A DNA stretch of 64,000 bases from Olsenella sp. Marseille-P4559 (GTDB lineage Bacteria > Actinomycetota > Coriobacteriia > Coriobacteriales > Atopobiaceae). Shown in pieces: positions 26,788-34,464 of this stretch. The notes below the pieces were generated by a model. It saw nothing but the letters and a program-made list of their open reading frames with translations, did no database searches and was not told the origin of the DNA. A program made the translations under genes and the position numbers. Position 1 is the stretch's first letter; each line of letters starts with the position of its first letter. The stretch is taken from positions 570,744-634,743 of the forward strand of contig NZ_LR027573.1 of the NCBI RefSeq assembly GCF_900605015.1, given 5' to 3'.

Positions 26788-27489
26788 TCAAGCCGGGTCT
26801 GGCAGCTCACAGACGTCCTCAAAGTGCGTGATGCCTGCATAGGGCGCAAGTCGCGAGTCCGACATGAAGGAGCGAGCCTCGGCACCCCTATCCCCGTAGT
26901 GCATGGGGAAGAGCGCGCGGGTGCCCACAGCTTCCATAAAGTCCTCAACACCTGCAGCGGGGTCCTTGAGGCGCGGGTCTAGCGGGACAAACGCAAGGTC
27001 AACGGGACCCGGTGCAATGCGCGCAAGCTCGCCGCGGAAGAACTGGTCCGACGCCTCGTTCTGCTCGCCTGGGCGTTCCCACTGCCACGAGTTGAGGTCG
27101 CCGGAGAAGTAAATCGAGATACCACACGCGTGGACGAGAAACGCCACGCCCTCGTCGTTGGACTCGAGGGTCTCGACGGACAGCAGCGCGGGGGCGATGC
27201 CGGCCAGCGGCAGGTCGTAGGCCTCGTGCGGCTCGACGGTGGTCACGTTGGCATCTACCGGAGCATCTGTCGCCACGTCCTTGTCCAGCACGTAGCGCAC
27301 GTCGGGAAACTGCTCGCGCAGCGGCCAGATGCAGCGCCCGTAGTGGTCAGAGTGCTCGTGCGAGACAAACACAACGAGCGGCTTGTCGCGCGGGATGCCC
27401 GGAAGCTCGCCCGTATACCAGTCAAAAAGTAGCGTGCAGGCAGAAAGCTCGACGGCAAAGCCGCTGTGGTAGATGTGCGTGACGCGCAT
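26788..27489 (-). CDS. metallo-beta-lactamase-fold hydrolase (UlaG-like)
   Basis: A 233-residue MBL-fold protein of unknown substrate. The metal-site motif is FVSHEHSDHYGR (H-x-H-x-D-H), with later ligands in IYFSGDLNSWQW (GD) and LFPMHYGDRG (His). The N-terminus THIYHSGFAVEL is like UlaG/YycJ-type proteins that act on small phosphorylated or lactone substrates. The ATG at 27487-27489 has AAGGGGAA just upstream. The nitroreductase gene lies 38 bp upstream in the same direction, so both probably share one transcript. Confidence 0.88.
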   Translation of the reverse strand: MRVTHIYHSGFAVELSACTLLFDWYTGELPGIPRDKPLVVFVSHEHSDHYGRCIWPLREQFPDVRYVLDKDVATDAPVDANVTTVEPHEAYDLPLAGIAPALLSVETLESNDEGVAFLVHACGISIYFSGDLNSWQWERPGEQNEASDQFFRGELARIAPGPVDLAFVPLDPRLKDPAAGVEDFMEAVGTRALFPMHYGDRGAEARSFMSDSRLAPYAGITHFEDVCELPDPA

Positions 27490-27527
27490 GGTTCCCCTTT
27501 CGATGCGTATGCGCCGAAGCGGTGTAG

Positions 27528-28052
27528 CTACTCGGCCCAGAAGACGCGGCCACCCTTGCGCGCGGGCTGGGCCTTCTCGGCGTCGGGGTAGCCAATCACC
27601 ACATGGCCAATTCCCTCATAGTCACCCTCCACGCCAAGGCGCGCGAGCAGCTCCTTGTAGCGCGGCTCCTCAAACTCCTCCTTGGCACGGTGGATCCAAT
27701 GGCCACCCAACCCAAGCGACTGTGCTGTGAGCAGCATGTTCTCGATGGTAGCCGAGCCGTCGTACACGCGCGTGGGCACCGAGGCCTCGGCGAGAACCAC
27801 AAGGACGACAGGTGCGCCGTAGAAGGGGTCCATGCCCTCGCGCGCACCCATGATGCGACGGTTCTCCTCGGCAAGCTCGTCACGAAGGGCGCGGTTGGTC
27901 ACGGCCACGATGATTGGCGACTGCTTGCCCATGCCAGAAGGAGCCCAAAGCCCCGCCTCGATGACGCGCTCGACAAGCTCGCGTGCCACCGGAACCTGCT
28001 TGAACTTTGGCGTGCTTCGACGTTCGCGGATGCACTTCTCGACTTCGTTCAT
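27528..28052 (-). CDS. nitroreductase-family flavoprotein
   Basis: A 174-residue FMN-dependent NAD(P)H oxidoreductase. The N-terminal CIRERRSTPKFKQVPV and AGLWAPSGMGKQSP are the FMN-binding landmarks (Arg-Arg-Ser and Ala-Pro-Ser/Gly). SLGLGGHWIHRAKEEF and HVVIGYPDAEK complete the fold. It is slightly shorter than NfsB but normal for the small nitroreductase group, which acts on nitro-aromatics, quinones or acts in flavin metabolism. The ATG at 28050-28052 follows GGAGGAG. It is first in a two-gene unit with the MBL hydrolase. Confidence 0.9.
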   Translation of the reverse strand: MNEVEKCIRERRSTPKFKQVPVARELVERVIEAGLWAPSGMGKQSPIIVAVTNRALRDELAEENRRIMGAREGMDPFYGAPVVLVVLAEASVPTRVYDGSATIENMLLTAQSLGLGGHWIHRAKEEFEEPRYKELLARLGVEGDYEGIGHVVIGYPDAEKAQPARKGGRVFWAE

Positions 28053-28202
28053 GGCTCCTCCAATGCCGACGGCTCAGTTGCAAGGTCCACGCGCGTGACG
28101 CGTGGGCCTTGCTCCCCATTTTCTTCCCAAACCAACGTTTTAGGAATCAGGACAGCCTGCCGGGGGGCACAGCGCCATCTCGCAAGGCCCCCAAACACAA
28201 AA

Positions 28203-28335
28203 TGACGGTTAGTGGCAGTTTGTAAAAAATTCTTGATATGAGGTTAACCCGATATCAATTCGCTGACCTGCGAATCATCAAATCTTAAAGGGATTGCTAC
28301 TTGGGAGCGCCACCCAAAACTGCCACCAACCGTAA
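28203..28335. mobile_element. MITE-like element, copy 1
   Basis: About 133 bp bounded by terminal inverted repeats ACGGTTAGTGGCAGTTTG (28205-28222) and the complement of ACGGTTGGTGGCAGTTTT (28316-28333). It has no coding capacity and a lower GC content than its surroundings. Its interior (TTCTTGATATGAGGTT, GCTGACCTGCGAATCATCAA) matches the interior of the copy at 28421 in opposite orientation. Confidence 0.75.
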
Positions 28336-28420
28336 ATCTGTGCCATTCGATGGGGCACTGCGGCGCTCTGGCGCGCCAAATGAGGGACTCTGCCATGCAT
28401 GGGACCGCCGGATGGCATGT

Positions 28421-28557
28421 TTTGACGGTTGGTGGCAGTTTTTCGGAGATGGCCCAAGTATCAAGAGATTCGATACTTGATGAATCGCAGGTCAGCGATT
28501 TGCCACTTTTGTAACTTCATATCAAGAATTTGCCACAAACTGCCACCAACCGTCAAA
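28421..28557. mobile_element. MITE-like element, copy 2, inverted relative to copy 1
   Basis: A 137-bp element with perfect terminal inverted repeats (TTTGACGGTTGGTGGCAGTT at 28421-28440 and its complement ending at 28557). It has no gene. Read on the minus strand its interior follows copy 1 closely. The two copies are separated by 85 bp of unrelated DNA. An internal hairpin, AAGTATC with GATACTT, is also present. Confidence 0.8.
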
Positions 28558-28745
28558 TCGTACCAGCGGGGTCGACGGAGACATCCCACGAAACCACCTG
28601 TCGAGCAAGAAGAGAAGGCGCGAGTCACGCAAAGCCGGAGGGGCCTCGTTCCCCGGCAAGCAGGTGGCACGGCAAGTTGCTCGGGCACCAAAACCCTGCA
28701 CCCCATCGCAGCCTCTCGCGTAACGAAGCGTTTACACAATGTGGG

Positions 28746-28775
28746 TTGCACATCTGGCACGCGAGGGCGTATAGT
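28746..28775 (+). promoter_or_regulatory. promoter of the Trp leader-ECF operon
   Basis: TTGCAC (28746-28751), an 18-nt spacer and TATAGT (28770-28775). Transcription from about 28782 would place the leader peptide start about 50 nt into the transcript. Confidence 0.6.
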
Positions 28776-28833
28776 CCTCCACAACACAAGCACAAGTCGC
28801 AGTGCGACAGGGCATCTGAGAGGAGCGCCAGAG

Positions 28834-28914
28834 ATGAACCGCATCGCCACAGTCAACGTACGCATGTCCATGAACTGGTGGTGGCGCGCTTCGCAAGCGG
28901 TCGGTCGATCGTGA
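28834..28914 (+). CDS. tryptophan-rich leader peptide (attenuator)
   Basis: A 26-codon reading frame with three consecutive TGG codons at positions 15-17 (28876-28884), in the context SMNWWWRASQ. It has an AGGAG ribosome site about 9 nt upstream, a good promoter before it, and a strong intrinsic terminator 30 nt after its TGA stop. Trp leader peptides of other actinobacteria (Streptomyces, Corynebacterium) carry the same W-W-W run. Ribosome stalling at these codons when charged tRNA-Trp is scarce should favour an antiterminator over the hairpin at 28944. The genes behind it encode TrpP-like transporter subunits rather than the biosynthetic enzymes. Too short for routine gene callers. I am confident in the feature; the alternative fold is inferred. 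Confidence 0.85.
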   Translation: MNRIATVNVRMSMNWWWRASQAVGRS

Positions 28915-28943
28915 GTCTCTCGCGCCATATATTCGCGACTTAG

Positions 28944-28980
28944 GAGGGCTCCCGGTTTGACCGGGAGCCCTCTTTCTTGT
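28944..28980 (+). terminator. attenuator terminator of the ECF operon
   Basis: A perfect 12-bp stem (GAGGGCTCCCGG 28944-28955, complement 28961-28972) with loop TTTGA, then TTTCTTGTG. It lies between the Trp leader peptide and the first S-component gene. An upstream helix CGCG/CGCG around 28920-28938 is a possible competing antiterminator segment. Confidence 0.85.
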
Positions 28981-29044
28981 GCAGGCACATCCCATGAGCC
29001 ATCCAAAGCCAGTCACAGCACCACCGATCAGAAGGGAACCAAGC

Positions 29045-29617
29045 ATGTCCGAGAACACCAGCACCCAGCAGGCCCGCACCATCACCTCCGAGGACCACGG
29101 CAAGCTCGACGTCCGCGCTCTTGTCCTTCTCGCCGTGCTTCTCGCGGCAGGATTCATCCTCAACTTCACGGTGGGCAAGGCTATCTCCGGCATCTCCGGA
29201 GGCATGATCAGCCCCGAGTTCATCATCTCGGCCTTCTGCCTCACCATCCTGGTCGTGCGCCCCAACGTCCCGCAGGCTCTGGTCATCGGCCTCATCTCCG
29301 CTGCCGTGATCCAGATCACCACCACCTCGCCTTTCGTCGACTTCGCCGCCGAGGGCGTGGCAGCCATGCTCATGGCCGTCATCGTGAACGCCGGTATGCG
29401 TGGCAACGCCAAGAGGTTCGTCCCCGCAATCGGCACCTTCGTGACCACCGTGGTCTCCGGCGTCATCTTCATGATTATCCGCATCGCAATGGTCGGCGCC
29501 GCACAGGAGCTCGCCGCTGCCATGCTCCCTGTGGTCCTTGCGACCGGCGTCTTTAATGCCATTCTCGTCCAGGCGCTCTACGTCCCCGTGTGCAAGGCCC
29601 TCAAGGTCAACAACTAA
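29045..29617 (+). CDS. TrpP-like ECF transporter S component 1
   Basis: A 190-residue substrate-binding membrane subunit of an energy-coupling-factor importer. After a polar N-terminus of about 28 residues there are six hydrophobic segments. The pattern VLLAVLLAAGFILN and the small-residue helices fit an S component that docks on EcfT. The arrangement GGMISPEFIISAFCLTILVV, then PNVPQALVIGLISAAVIQI, resembles the TrpP family of tryptophan transporters, and the Trp-codon leader upstream supports tryptophan as substrate. The ATG at 29045 follows AAGGGA. It is paralogous to the next gene. Substrate assignment is inference from family resemblance plus regulation. Confidence 0.82.
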   Translation: MSENTSTQQARTITSEDHGKLDVRALVLLAVLLAAGFILNFTVGKAISGISGGMISPEFIISAFCLTILVVRPNVPQALVIGLISAAVIQITTTSPFVDFAAEGVAAMLMAVIVNAGMRGNAKRFVPAIGTFVTTVVSGVIFMIIRIAMVGAAQELAAAMLPVVLATGVFNAILVQALYVPVCKALKVNN

Positions 29618-29676
29618 CAGCTCGTGACCACACCGCTAACCCCTGCCAGCAGCCACCTACCGAAAGGAGCCCCGCC

Positions 29677-30234
29677 ATGTCCGAACAGAACGCATCCCAG
29701 GCACGCACCGTTAACACCGCCGAGCGCTCCGGCAAGGCCGATGTCTCTTCCCTCGTCCTCCTTGCCGTCCTTCTCGCCGCCGGCTTCATCCTCAACATGA
29801 CCGTCGGCAACGCCCTTGCCATTGTAGGCATCAAGCCGCAGTTCATCATTGCCTCCTATGCACTGGCAATCTTGCTCTCAAACGCCAGATTTGGCCAGGC
29901 AGCCATCTTTGGCCTGGTATCTGCTGCCGTCATCCAGCTCACCACCTCCATCCCCGGCCTCAACTTTGCAACCGAGCTCATCGCCGCGCTGGTGATGGCC
30001 GCGCTCATCCGTCGTCCCCTCGAGGTTGGCGGACGCAACGTTACCCCGCTTGTTGCCGCCTTTGCGACCACGCTCGTTTCCGGTGCGCTCTTCGCCGTCG
30101 CTGGCACGCTCGTCATGGGCGCAGCGCTGGGCACCATGGTCGTGAAGATTCCCATCGTCCTGGGCACCGCCATCTTCAACGCCATCGTGGTGCAGGCGCT
30201 TTACTTCCCCCTGAAGAAGGTCCTCAAGAGGTAG
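29677..30234 (+). CDS. TrpP-like ECF transporter S component 2 (tandem paralogue)
   Basis: A 185-residue membrane protein closely related to the preceding S component. Both share a polar N-terminus with ARTV or ARTI, then LVLLAVLLAAGFILN and a TVG motif, and both end in a helix followed by PLKKVLKR or similar. It lacks a few residues in the first loop. GAAAGGAG precedes the ATG at 29677. Two S components in tandem ahead of one ATPase/EcfT module suggest either two related substrates (for example tryptophan and an indole derivative) or alternative affinities. Nothing in the sequence separates these possibilities. Confidence 0.8.
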   Translation: MSEQNASQARTVNTAERSGKADVSSLVLLAVLLAAGFILNMTVGNALAIVGIKPQFIIASYALAILLSNARFGQAAIFGLVSAAVIQLTTSIPGLNFATELIAALVMAALIRRPLEVGGRNVTPLVAAFATTLVSGALFAVAGTLVMGAALGTMVVKIPIVLGTAIFNAIVVQALYFPLKKVLKR

Positions 30235-30245
30235 TTCGGCTACCA

Positions 30246-30299
30246 TGAGACAGCTGACAGTCCCCTCGCATGAGACAAGGGGACTGTCCCCTTGTCTCA
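30246..30299. repeat. dispersed palindrome TGAGACAAGGGGAC-type, copy 2, with adjoining half copy
   Basis: A perfect palindrome with 14-bp arms (30271-30284 and 30286-30299) around one T, preceded by a degraded copy from 30246 (TGAGACA then GACAGTCCCC). It fills the gap between the second S component and the ATPase gene and ends 7 bp before the ATPase start. Confidence 0.85.
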
Positions 30300-30306
30300 G
30301 AAAGGT

Positions 30307-32130
30307 ATGACAGTGCAGGAAGCAAAGCCCATCATCAAGATGACCCACGTCGCGTTCTCCTATAGCGCCCGCGCCGATGGGGACGCCGAGGACAGTGATG
30401 GCTCCGCGCTCCGTGATGTGTCGCTCAGCATCGGCGAGGGAGAGTTTGTGGGAGTCATCGGCCCCTCGGGCGCAGGCAAGTCAACGCTTGCGTCTGTGAT
30501 GTCGGGTGCCATCCCCCACCACTACCACGGCACCCTCTACGGCGCCACGCTCGTGGACGGCCGCGACACCTGCGACGTCACGCTCACGGATATCTCGCAG
30601 GTGGTGGGCAGCGTCCTGCAGGACATCGACACCCAGATGGTGGCTTCGGTGGTCGAGGACGAGATGCTCTTTGGCCTGGAGAACTTCGGTGTACCCCATG
30701 ACCGAATCGAGGGGCGCATTGCCCGGACGCTCGAGACCGTGGGCATCTCCGACCTGCGTGAACGCGAGATAGCCACGCTCTCGGGCGGCCAGAAGCAGAA
30801 GGTCGCCATCGCTGCCATCCTCGCCATGCGCCCGCGCGTGCTGGTACTCGACGAGCCCACGGCCGCGCTTGACCCCGCCTCTTCGACCCTCGTCTTTGAC
30901 ACGCTCCGCAAGGTGCGCGAGGAGGGCGTCACCGTTGTGGTCGTCGAGCAGAAGGTGGCGCTGCTCTCGGAGTACTGCGATCGCATCCTGGTGATGAGCA
31001 AGGGCTCGCTCGTACTTGACGGCACACCGCGCGAGGTCTTCTCGCACGGCGATGAGCTGCGGCGCATTGGCGTCGACAGTCCTCGCGTAGTCCGCGTGTA
31101 CAACTCCCTTGCAAAGGATGGCCTGGTGGCGGGCACCACGCCGTGCCTCACGGTTTGCGAGGCGGAGGGGCTCATCACGGGCCTGGTGCAGCCCACGTCT
31201 AAGGCAAGCTGCCATATGGCAAGCGCCGAGGAGAGCGCACACGAGGCGAGCTTCCACGCCGGCTCCAAGCACATGGTGACCCCACGCCCGCACGCCGAGG
31301 GTGCCAAGCCCGTGGTGAGCCTCGAAGACGTGAGCTTTGCCTACCCTGGTGGCACGGCCTCCGTCGACCACCTCGACATGCGAATCTTCCCAGGCGAGGT
31401 CGTGGGCATCGTAGGCCAGAACGGCGCCGGCAAGACCACGCTCACCAAGCTCCTCAACGGCCTTCTGCGCCCGGCGTCCGGCACCGTGCGGCTGGCCGGA
31501 CTCGACACGCACGAGGTTCCCACCAGCGCCATTGCAGCGCACTGCGCCACGCTCTTCCAAAACCCGGACTATCAGCTCTGCAAGGACACCGTACTCGACG
31601 AGGTGTCCTTTGGCCTCCTGCTGCAGGGCATAGGCGAGAATGACGCGCACAGGCGTGCCGGAGCGGTGATCGAGCACTTTGGCCTGCCCGCAGACGAGGC
31701 GCCCTTCTCGCTTTCGCGCGGCCAGCGGCAGATGGTGGCCCTCGCCTCCGTGGTGGTGATGGAGCCGGAGGTCGTGCTTCTCGACGAACCCACAAGCGGC
31801 CTTGACTACCGCGAGTGCATGACCGTGATGGACACCGTAAGCGACATGGCAGAGCGCGGGAGCGCCGTGGTCATGGTCTGCCACGACATGGAGGTCGTCT
31901 CGGACTTTGCCGAGAGAATCGTGGTCATGGCAAACGGCAGGATCCTTGGTCGCGGGGGCACGCTCGAGATGTTCTCCAACGAGAGGCTCATGCGTGAGGC
32001 AAGTGTGAGGGCACCGCAGGTCATCGAGCTGTCGGAGCTGCTTGCACGCCAGCTTTCGCCCGAGTTTGCCGGAATCAGCCAGGTCTCTGGCATCGTCGAC
32101 CTCACCGAGGAGATGGTCCGCCGTGGTTAA
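30307..32130 (+). CDS. fused ECF ATPase (EcfA1-EcfA2 in one chain)
   Basis: A 607-residue energizing subunit with two complete ABC ATPase domains. Domain 1 (about 1-270) has Walker A GPSGAGKST, signature LSGGQKQKVAIA and Walker B VLVLDEPTAALD. After a polar linker rich in Ala, His and Glu, domain 2 (about 335-590) has GQNGAGKTT, the variant signature LSRGQRQMVALA and VVLLDEPTSGLD. In many ECF systems these are separate proteins; fusion is common in actinobacteria. The start is uncertain: AAAGGT abuts the ATG at 30307, so the GTG at 30313 may be used. It overlaps ecfT by 8 bp. Confidence 0.92.
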   Translation: MTVQEAKPIIKMTHVAFSYSARADGDAEDSDGSALRDVSLSIGEGEFVGVIGPSGAGKSTLASVMSGAIPHHYHGTLYGATLVDGRDTCDVTLTDISQVVGSVLQDIDTQMVASVVEDEMLFGLENFGVPHDRIEGRIARTLETVGISDLREREIATLSGGQKQKVAIAAILAMRPRVLVLDEPTAALDPASSTLVFDTLRKVREEGVTVVVVEQKVALLSEYCDRILVMSKGSLVLDGTPREVFSHGDELRRIGVDSPRVVRVYNSLAKDGLVAGTTPCLTVCEAEGLITGLVQPTSKASCHMASAEESAHEASFHAGSKHMVTPRPHAEGAKPVVSLEDVSFAYPGGTASVDHLDMRIFPGEVVGIVGQNGAGKTTLTKLLNGLLRPASGTVRLAGLDTHEVPTSAIAAHCATLFQNPDYQLCKDTVLDEVSFGLLLQGIGENDAHRRAGAVIEHFGLPADEAPFSLSRGQRQMVALASVVVMEPEVVLLDEPTSGLDYRECMTVMDTVSDMAERGSAVVMVCHDMEVVSDFAERIVVMANGRILGRGGTLEMFSNERLMREASVRAPQVIELSELLARQLSPEFAGISQVSGIVDLTEEMVRRG

Positions 32131-32869
32131 CGTGATCGACTACGTGCCGGGCGACACCCTGCTGCATCGGTTGAACCCCGTGACCAAGCTGGGCATCGCC
32201 GCAGCAATCATCATTGCAATCTTTTTGGCAGATGCCTACCCCATGCTCTTGGGGCTTCTCGCCCTCACCTTTGCGCTGGGTGCCTACGCGCACACCACAT
32301 CCAAGCTGGTCTCGCTCTTGAAGCTGCTGGTGCCGCTGGCCGTGGTCATGCTTTTGCTGCAGACCGCCTTCGTGCGCGGCGGCAGTCCCGTGTTTGCCTG
32401 GATGACCGCAGACGGCCTGGTCACCGGCAGCAAGGCATGCCTGCGCCTTCTGGGCGTGGCGCTGCCGCTCATCCTCGTGCTGAGCGTAACCAAGCTCAAC
32501 GACCTCGCAAACGCCTGCGTAGAAGTGCTGCATATCCCCTATCGCTACGCGTTCACGTTCACGACCGCGCTACGCTTCGTGCCTGTCTTTAGCCAGGAGA
32601 TGAACGCGATCATGGAGGCGCAGACGGCGCGCGGCGTTGAGTACGACACCAAGAATCCCATCCGCAAGCTGCAGCTCATGCTGCCACTGTGCGTGCCACT
32701 GCTGGTGAGCTCGGTGGGAAAGACCGACGCCACCGCACTTGCCGCCGAGCAGCGCGGCTTCTACCTGCGCACACGCGAGAGCAGCTTCAAGCGCTATCCC
32801 ATGGTTGGCCGCGACATAGCCGTACTTGCAGCATGCGTGGCGCTCGTGGTGGCGGGTGCGCTGCTGTAA
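32123..32869 (+). CDS. ecfT: ECF transporter transmembrane component EcfT
   Basis: A 248-residue coupling protein linking S components to the ATPases. It has about five hydrophobic helices and the two ATPase-contacting Arg motifs on the coupling helices: EAQTARGVEYDT and AAEQRGFYLRTR (A-R-G and its second-site variant Q-R-G). The N-terminal LLHRLNPVTKLGIA is the usual EcfT opening. The GTG at 32123 overlaps the ATPase gene. It is the last gene of the Trp-leader operon. Because EcfT is dedicated here, this looks like a stand-alone (group I) ECF transporter. Confidence 0.93.
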   Translation: MVNVIDYVPGDTLLHRLNPVTKLGIAAAIIIAIFLADAYPMLLGLLALTFALGAYAHTTSKLVSLLKLLVPLAVVMLLLQTAFVRGGSPVFAWMTADGLVTGSKACLRLLGVALPLILVLSVTKLNDLANACVEVLHIPYRYAFTFTTALRFVPVFSQEMNAIMEAQTARGVEYDTKNPIRKLQLMLPLCVPLLVSSVGKTDATALAAEQRGFYLRTRESSFKRYPMVGRDIAVLAACVALVVAGALL

Positions 32870-33056
32870 GGGCACAGGTCGGCGGGCCTTCTCGGCGCCT
32901 CGGGCCCCTCGGCAGAAGGTCGGTCTCCGCATCCCCTTGGCACCTGTTCCTCGCGGAGTGCCATCATGGCAGTCGCCATGCCCTCCCCTGCACGCCCGGT
33001 CAAGCGGCACTACAATACTGCTTGGAAGATACCCCTCCCCCGTAATGGAGACACCG

Positions 33057-33989
33057 ATGCGAGACATCCGAGATACGTGCAAGATTGCCGTGGTGCAGTC
33101 GCGCCCGCGACCCTTCGACCGAGACGCGTGCCTGGCAGGGGCCATTGACGCAATACGTCGCGTAGCCGAGGAGCGGCCGAGCGACCTCGTGGCCTTACCG
33201 GAGCTTCTCATCCCCGGCTATCCACATGGCCTGACCTTTGGCTTTGTGGTTGGCGCGCGCAAGGCCGGCAGCAAGGAGCTCTGGAAGCGCTATTACGACG
33301 GCTCGGTTGTGGTGGGTGGCCCCGAGACCGAGGCCATTGCTGCAGCAGCGCGCGAGACGGGCACTTGGGTGAGCGTGGGCGTCTCCGAGCGCGATGCCAC
33401 ATCCGGCACCCTCTACAACACCAACCTGGTCTATGCTCCCGACGGTCACCTTGACGCCTGGCATCGCAAGCTCAAGCCCACCGGTGCCGAACGCCTGGTG
33501 TGGGGTGACGCGCAGGACCGCTTCTTCCCCGTGAGCCAGACTCCGTGGGGCCCCATGGGCACGCTCATCTGCTGGGAGAACTACATGCCGCTGGCGCGTG
33601 CTGCCCTGTACGAGAAGGGCGTGGCCATCTACCTTGCGCCCAACACCAACGGCAACTCCGAGTGGCAGGCAACGGTCGAGCACATCGCTATCGAGGGTCG
33701 CTGCTTTGTGGTGAACTGCGCTCCCTACCTGCTGCGCGATGACTACCCAGAAGACCTTCTCGCCACAGACGAGGTCGCACGCCTTCCCGAGGTGATATAT
33801 CGTGGCGGATCGAGCGTGGTCGACCCGTTTGGCCATCCGGTATCCGGTGCCGAGCCGCTGTGGAACACCGACGGCATCCTCTACGCCACGCTCGACATGC
33901 AACAGGTACCGGCCTCCAAGTGGGAGTTTGATCCCATTGGCCACTATGCCCGGTCCGATGCGGTGCGCCTTGAGGTGAACGACATCTAG
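33057..33989 (+). CDS. nitrilase-superfamily enzyme, branch 1 nitrilase-like
   Basis: A 310-residue hydrolase of carbon-nitrogen bonds. The catalytic triad is visible as Glu in ALPELLIPGYPHG, Lys in WHRKLKPTGAERLVWG, and Cys in GTLICWENYMPLAR; the C-W-E-N context and the length are typical of true nitrilases rather than amidases. The ATG at 33057 has GGAGA upstream and a TACAAT -10 at 33011-33016. It follows the tryptophan-type ECF operon by about 190 bp in the same direction. Action on indole-3-acetonitrile or another aromatic nitrile is a possible link, but unproved. Confidence 0.9.
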   Translation: MRDIRDTCKIAVVQSRPRPFDRDACLAGAIDAIRRVAEERPSDLVALPELLIPGYPHGLTFGFVVGARKAGSKELWKRYYDGSVVVGGPETEAIAAAARETGTWVSVGVSERDATSGTLYNTNLVYAPDGHLDAWHRKLKPTGAERLVWGDAQDRFFPVSQTPWGPMGTLICWENYMPLARAALYEKGVAIYLAPNTNGNSEWQATVEHIAIEGRCFVVNCAPYLLRDDYPEDLLATDEVARLPEVIYRGGSSVVDPFGHPVSGAEPLWNTDGILYATLDMQQVPASKWEFDPIGHYARSDAVRLEVNDI

Positions 33990-34035
33990 CGGGCGGCCAC
34001 CCAGCGAGCCTAGGATGCCGTACCCACTGGGCTCG

Positions 34036-34085
34036 CTGGCAGAAAAGCCCCGTCGTGCGTACCCACGAACATAGTTCTCTGCCAC
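34036..34085. repeat. ~50-bp palindromic element, copy A1
   Basis: CTGGCAGAA at 34036 and TTCTCTGCCA near 34075 bracket a TCGTGCGTACCCACGA core. One of three copies in the nitrilase-surface protein gap; four related copies lie at 44533-44810. Confidence 0.75.
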
Positions 34086-34108
34086 CCGGCGCCCCTTGGA
34101 GCCCTGCC

Positions 34109-34157
34109 TTGGCAAAAACGCGTAGTCGTGCGTACCCACAACGCTGGATTTCTGACA
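34109..34157. repeat. ~50-bp palindromic element, copy A2
   Basis: TTGGCAAAAA, core GTCGTGCGTACCCAC, and TTTCTGACA. It is the most degraded of the three copies here; the core carries the same GTACCC variant as A1. Confidence 0.6.
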
Positions 34158-34192
34158 TGATTGCAGCATTTGCCCAGTTGGGCGAGAAGGGC

Positions 34193-34242
34193 CTGGCAGC
34201 AGGCGGGGTTTGTGCGTACGCACGACTTGGGTTTCTCGCCAG
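34193..34242. repeat. ~50-bp palindromic element, copy A3
   Basis: CTGGCAGCAGG at the left and CTCGCCAG at the right surround the perfect core GTGCGTACGCAC. Exactly 50 bp, the same length as the best copy in the second array (44761-44810). Confidence 0.75.
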
Positions 34243-34324
34243 CGGACCGCCCTAAGAGGCCCCATCCGCCAAAAAACATGGCCATAGCTAACAGTGATGG
34301 CGGCCGTGAATTTTCTTCAGGTTT

Positions 34325-34352
34325 GTGAGACAAGGGACTGTCCCTTTGTCTC
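34325..34352. repeat. dispersed palindrome TGAGACAAGGGAC-type, copy 3
   Basis: GTGAGACAAGGGAC and a 15-base complementary arm with one extra T. It lies about 110 bp upstream of the surface protein gene and is followed by an AT-rich stretch holding TATAAT (about 34385), a possible -10 for that gene. Confidence 0.8.
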
Positions 34353-34464
34353 ACGTGGCCACGCATGCCTGCGTTGTGCATTTTATAATGCCGGTAGATA
34401 ATAAAAGTCATAAAGTTATTTATCAGTAATTTGTCTCATCTTTTAAAGTGTGAGAGGAGCCTAC

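Noticed and set aside
28944..28980. T-box or TRAP-type control of the ECF operon
   Set aside because: No Stem I or specifier loop and no run of GAG/TAG triplets were seen; the Trp-codon leader peptide with a terminator explains the region.
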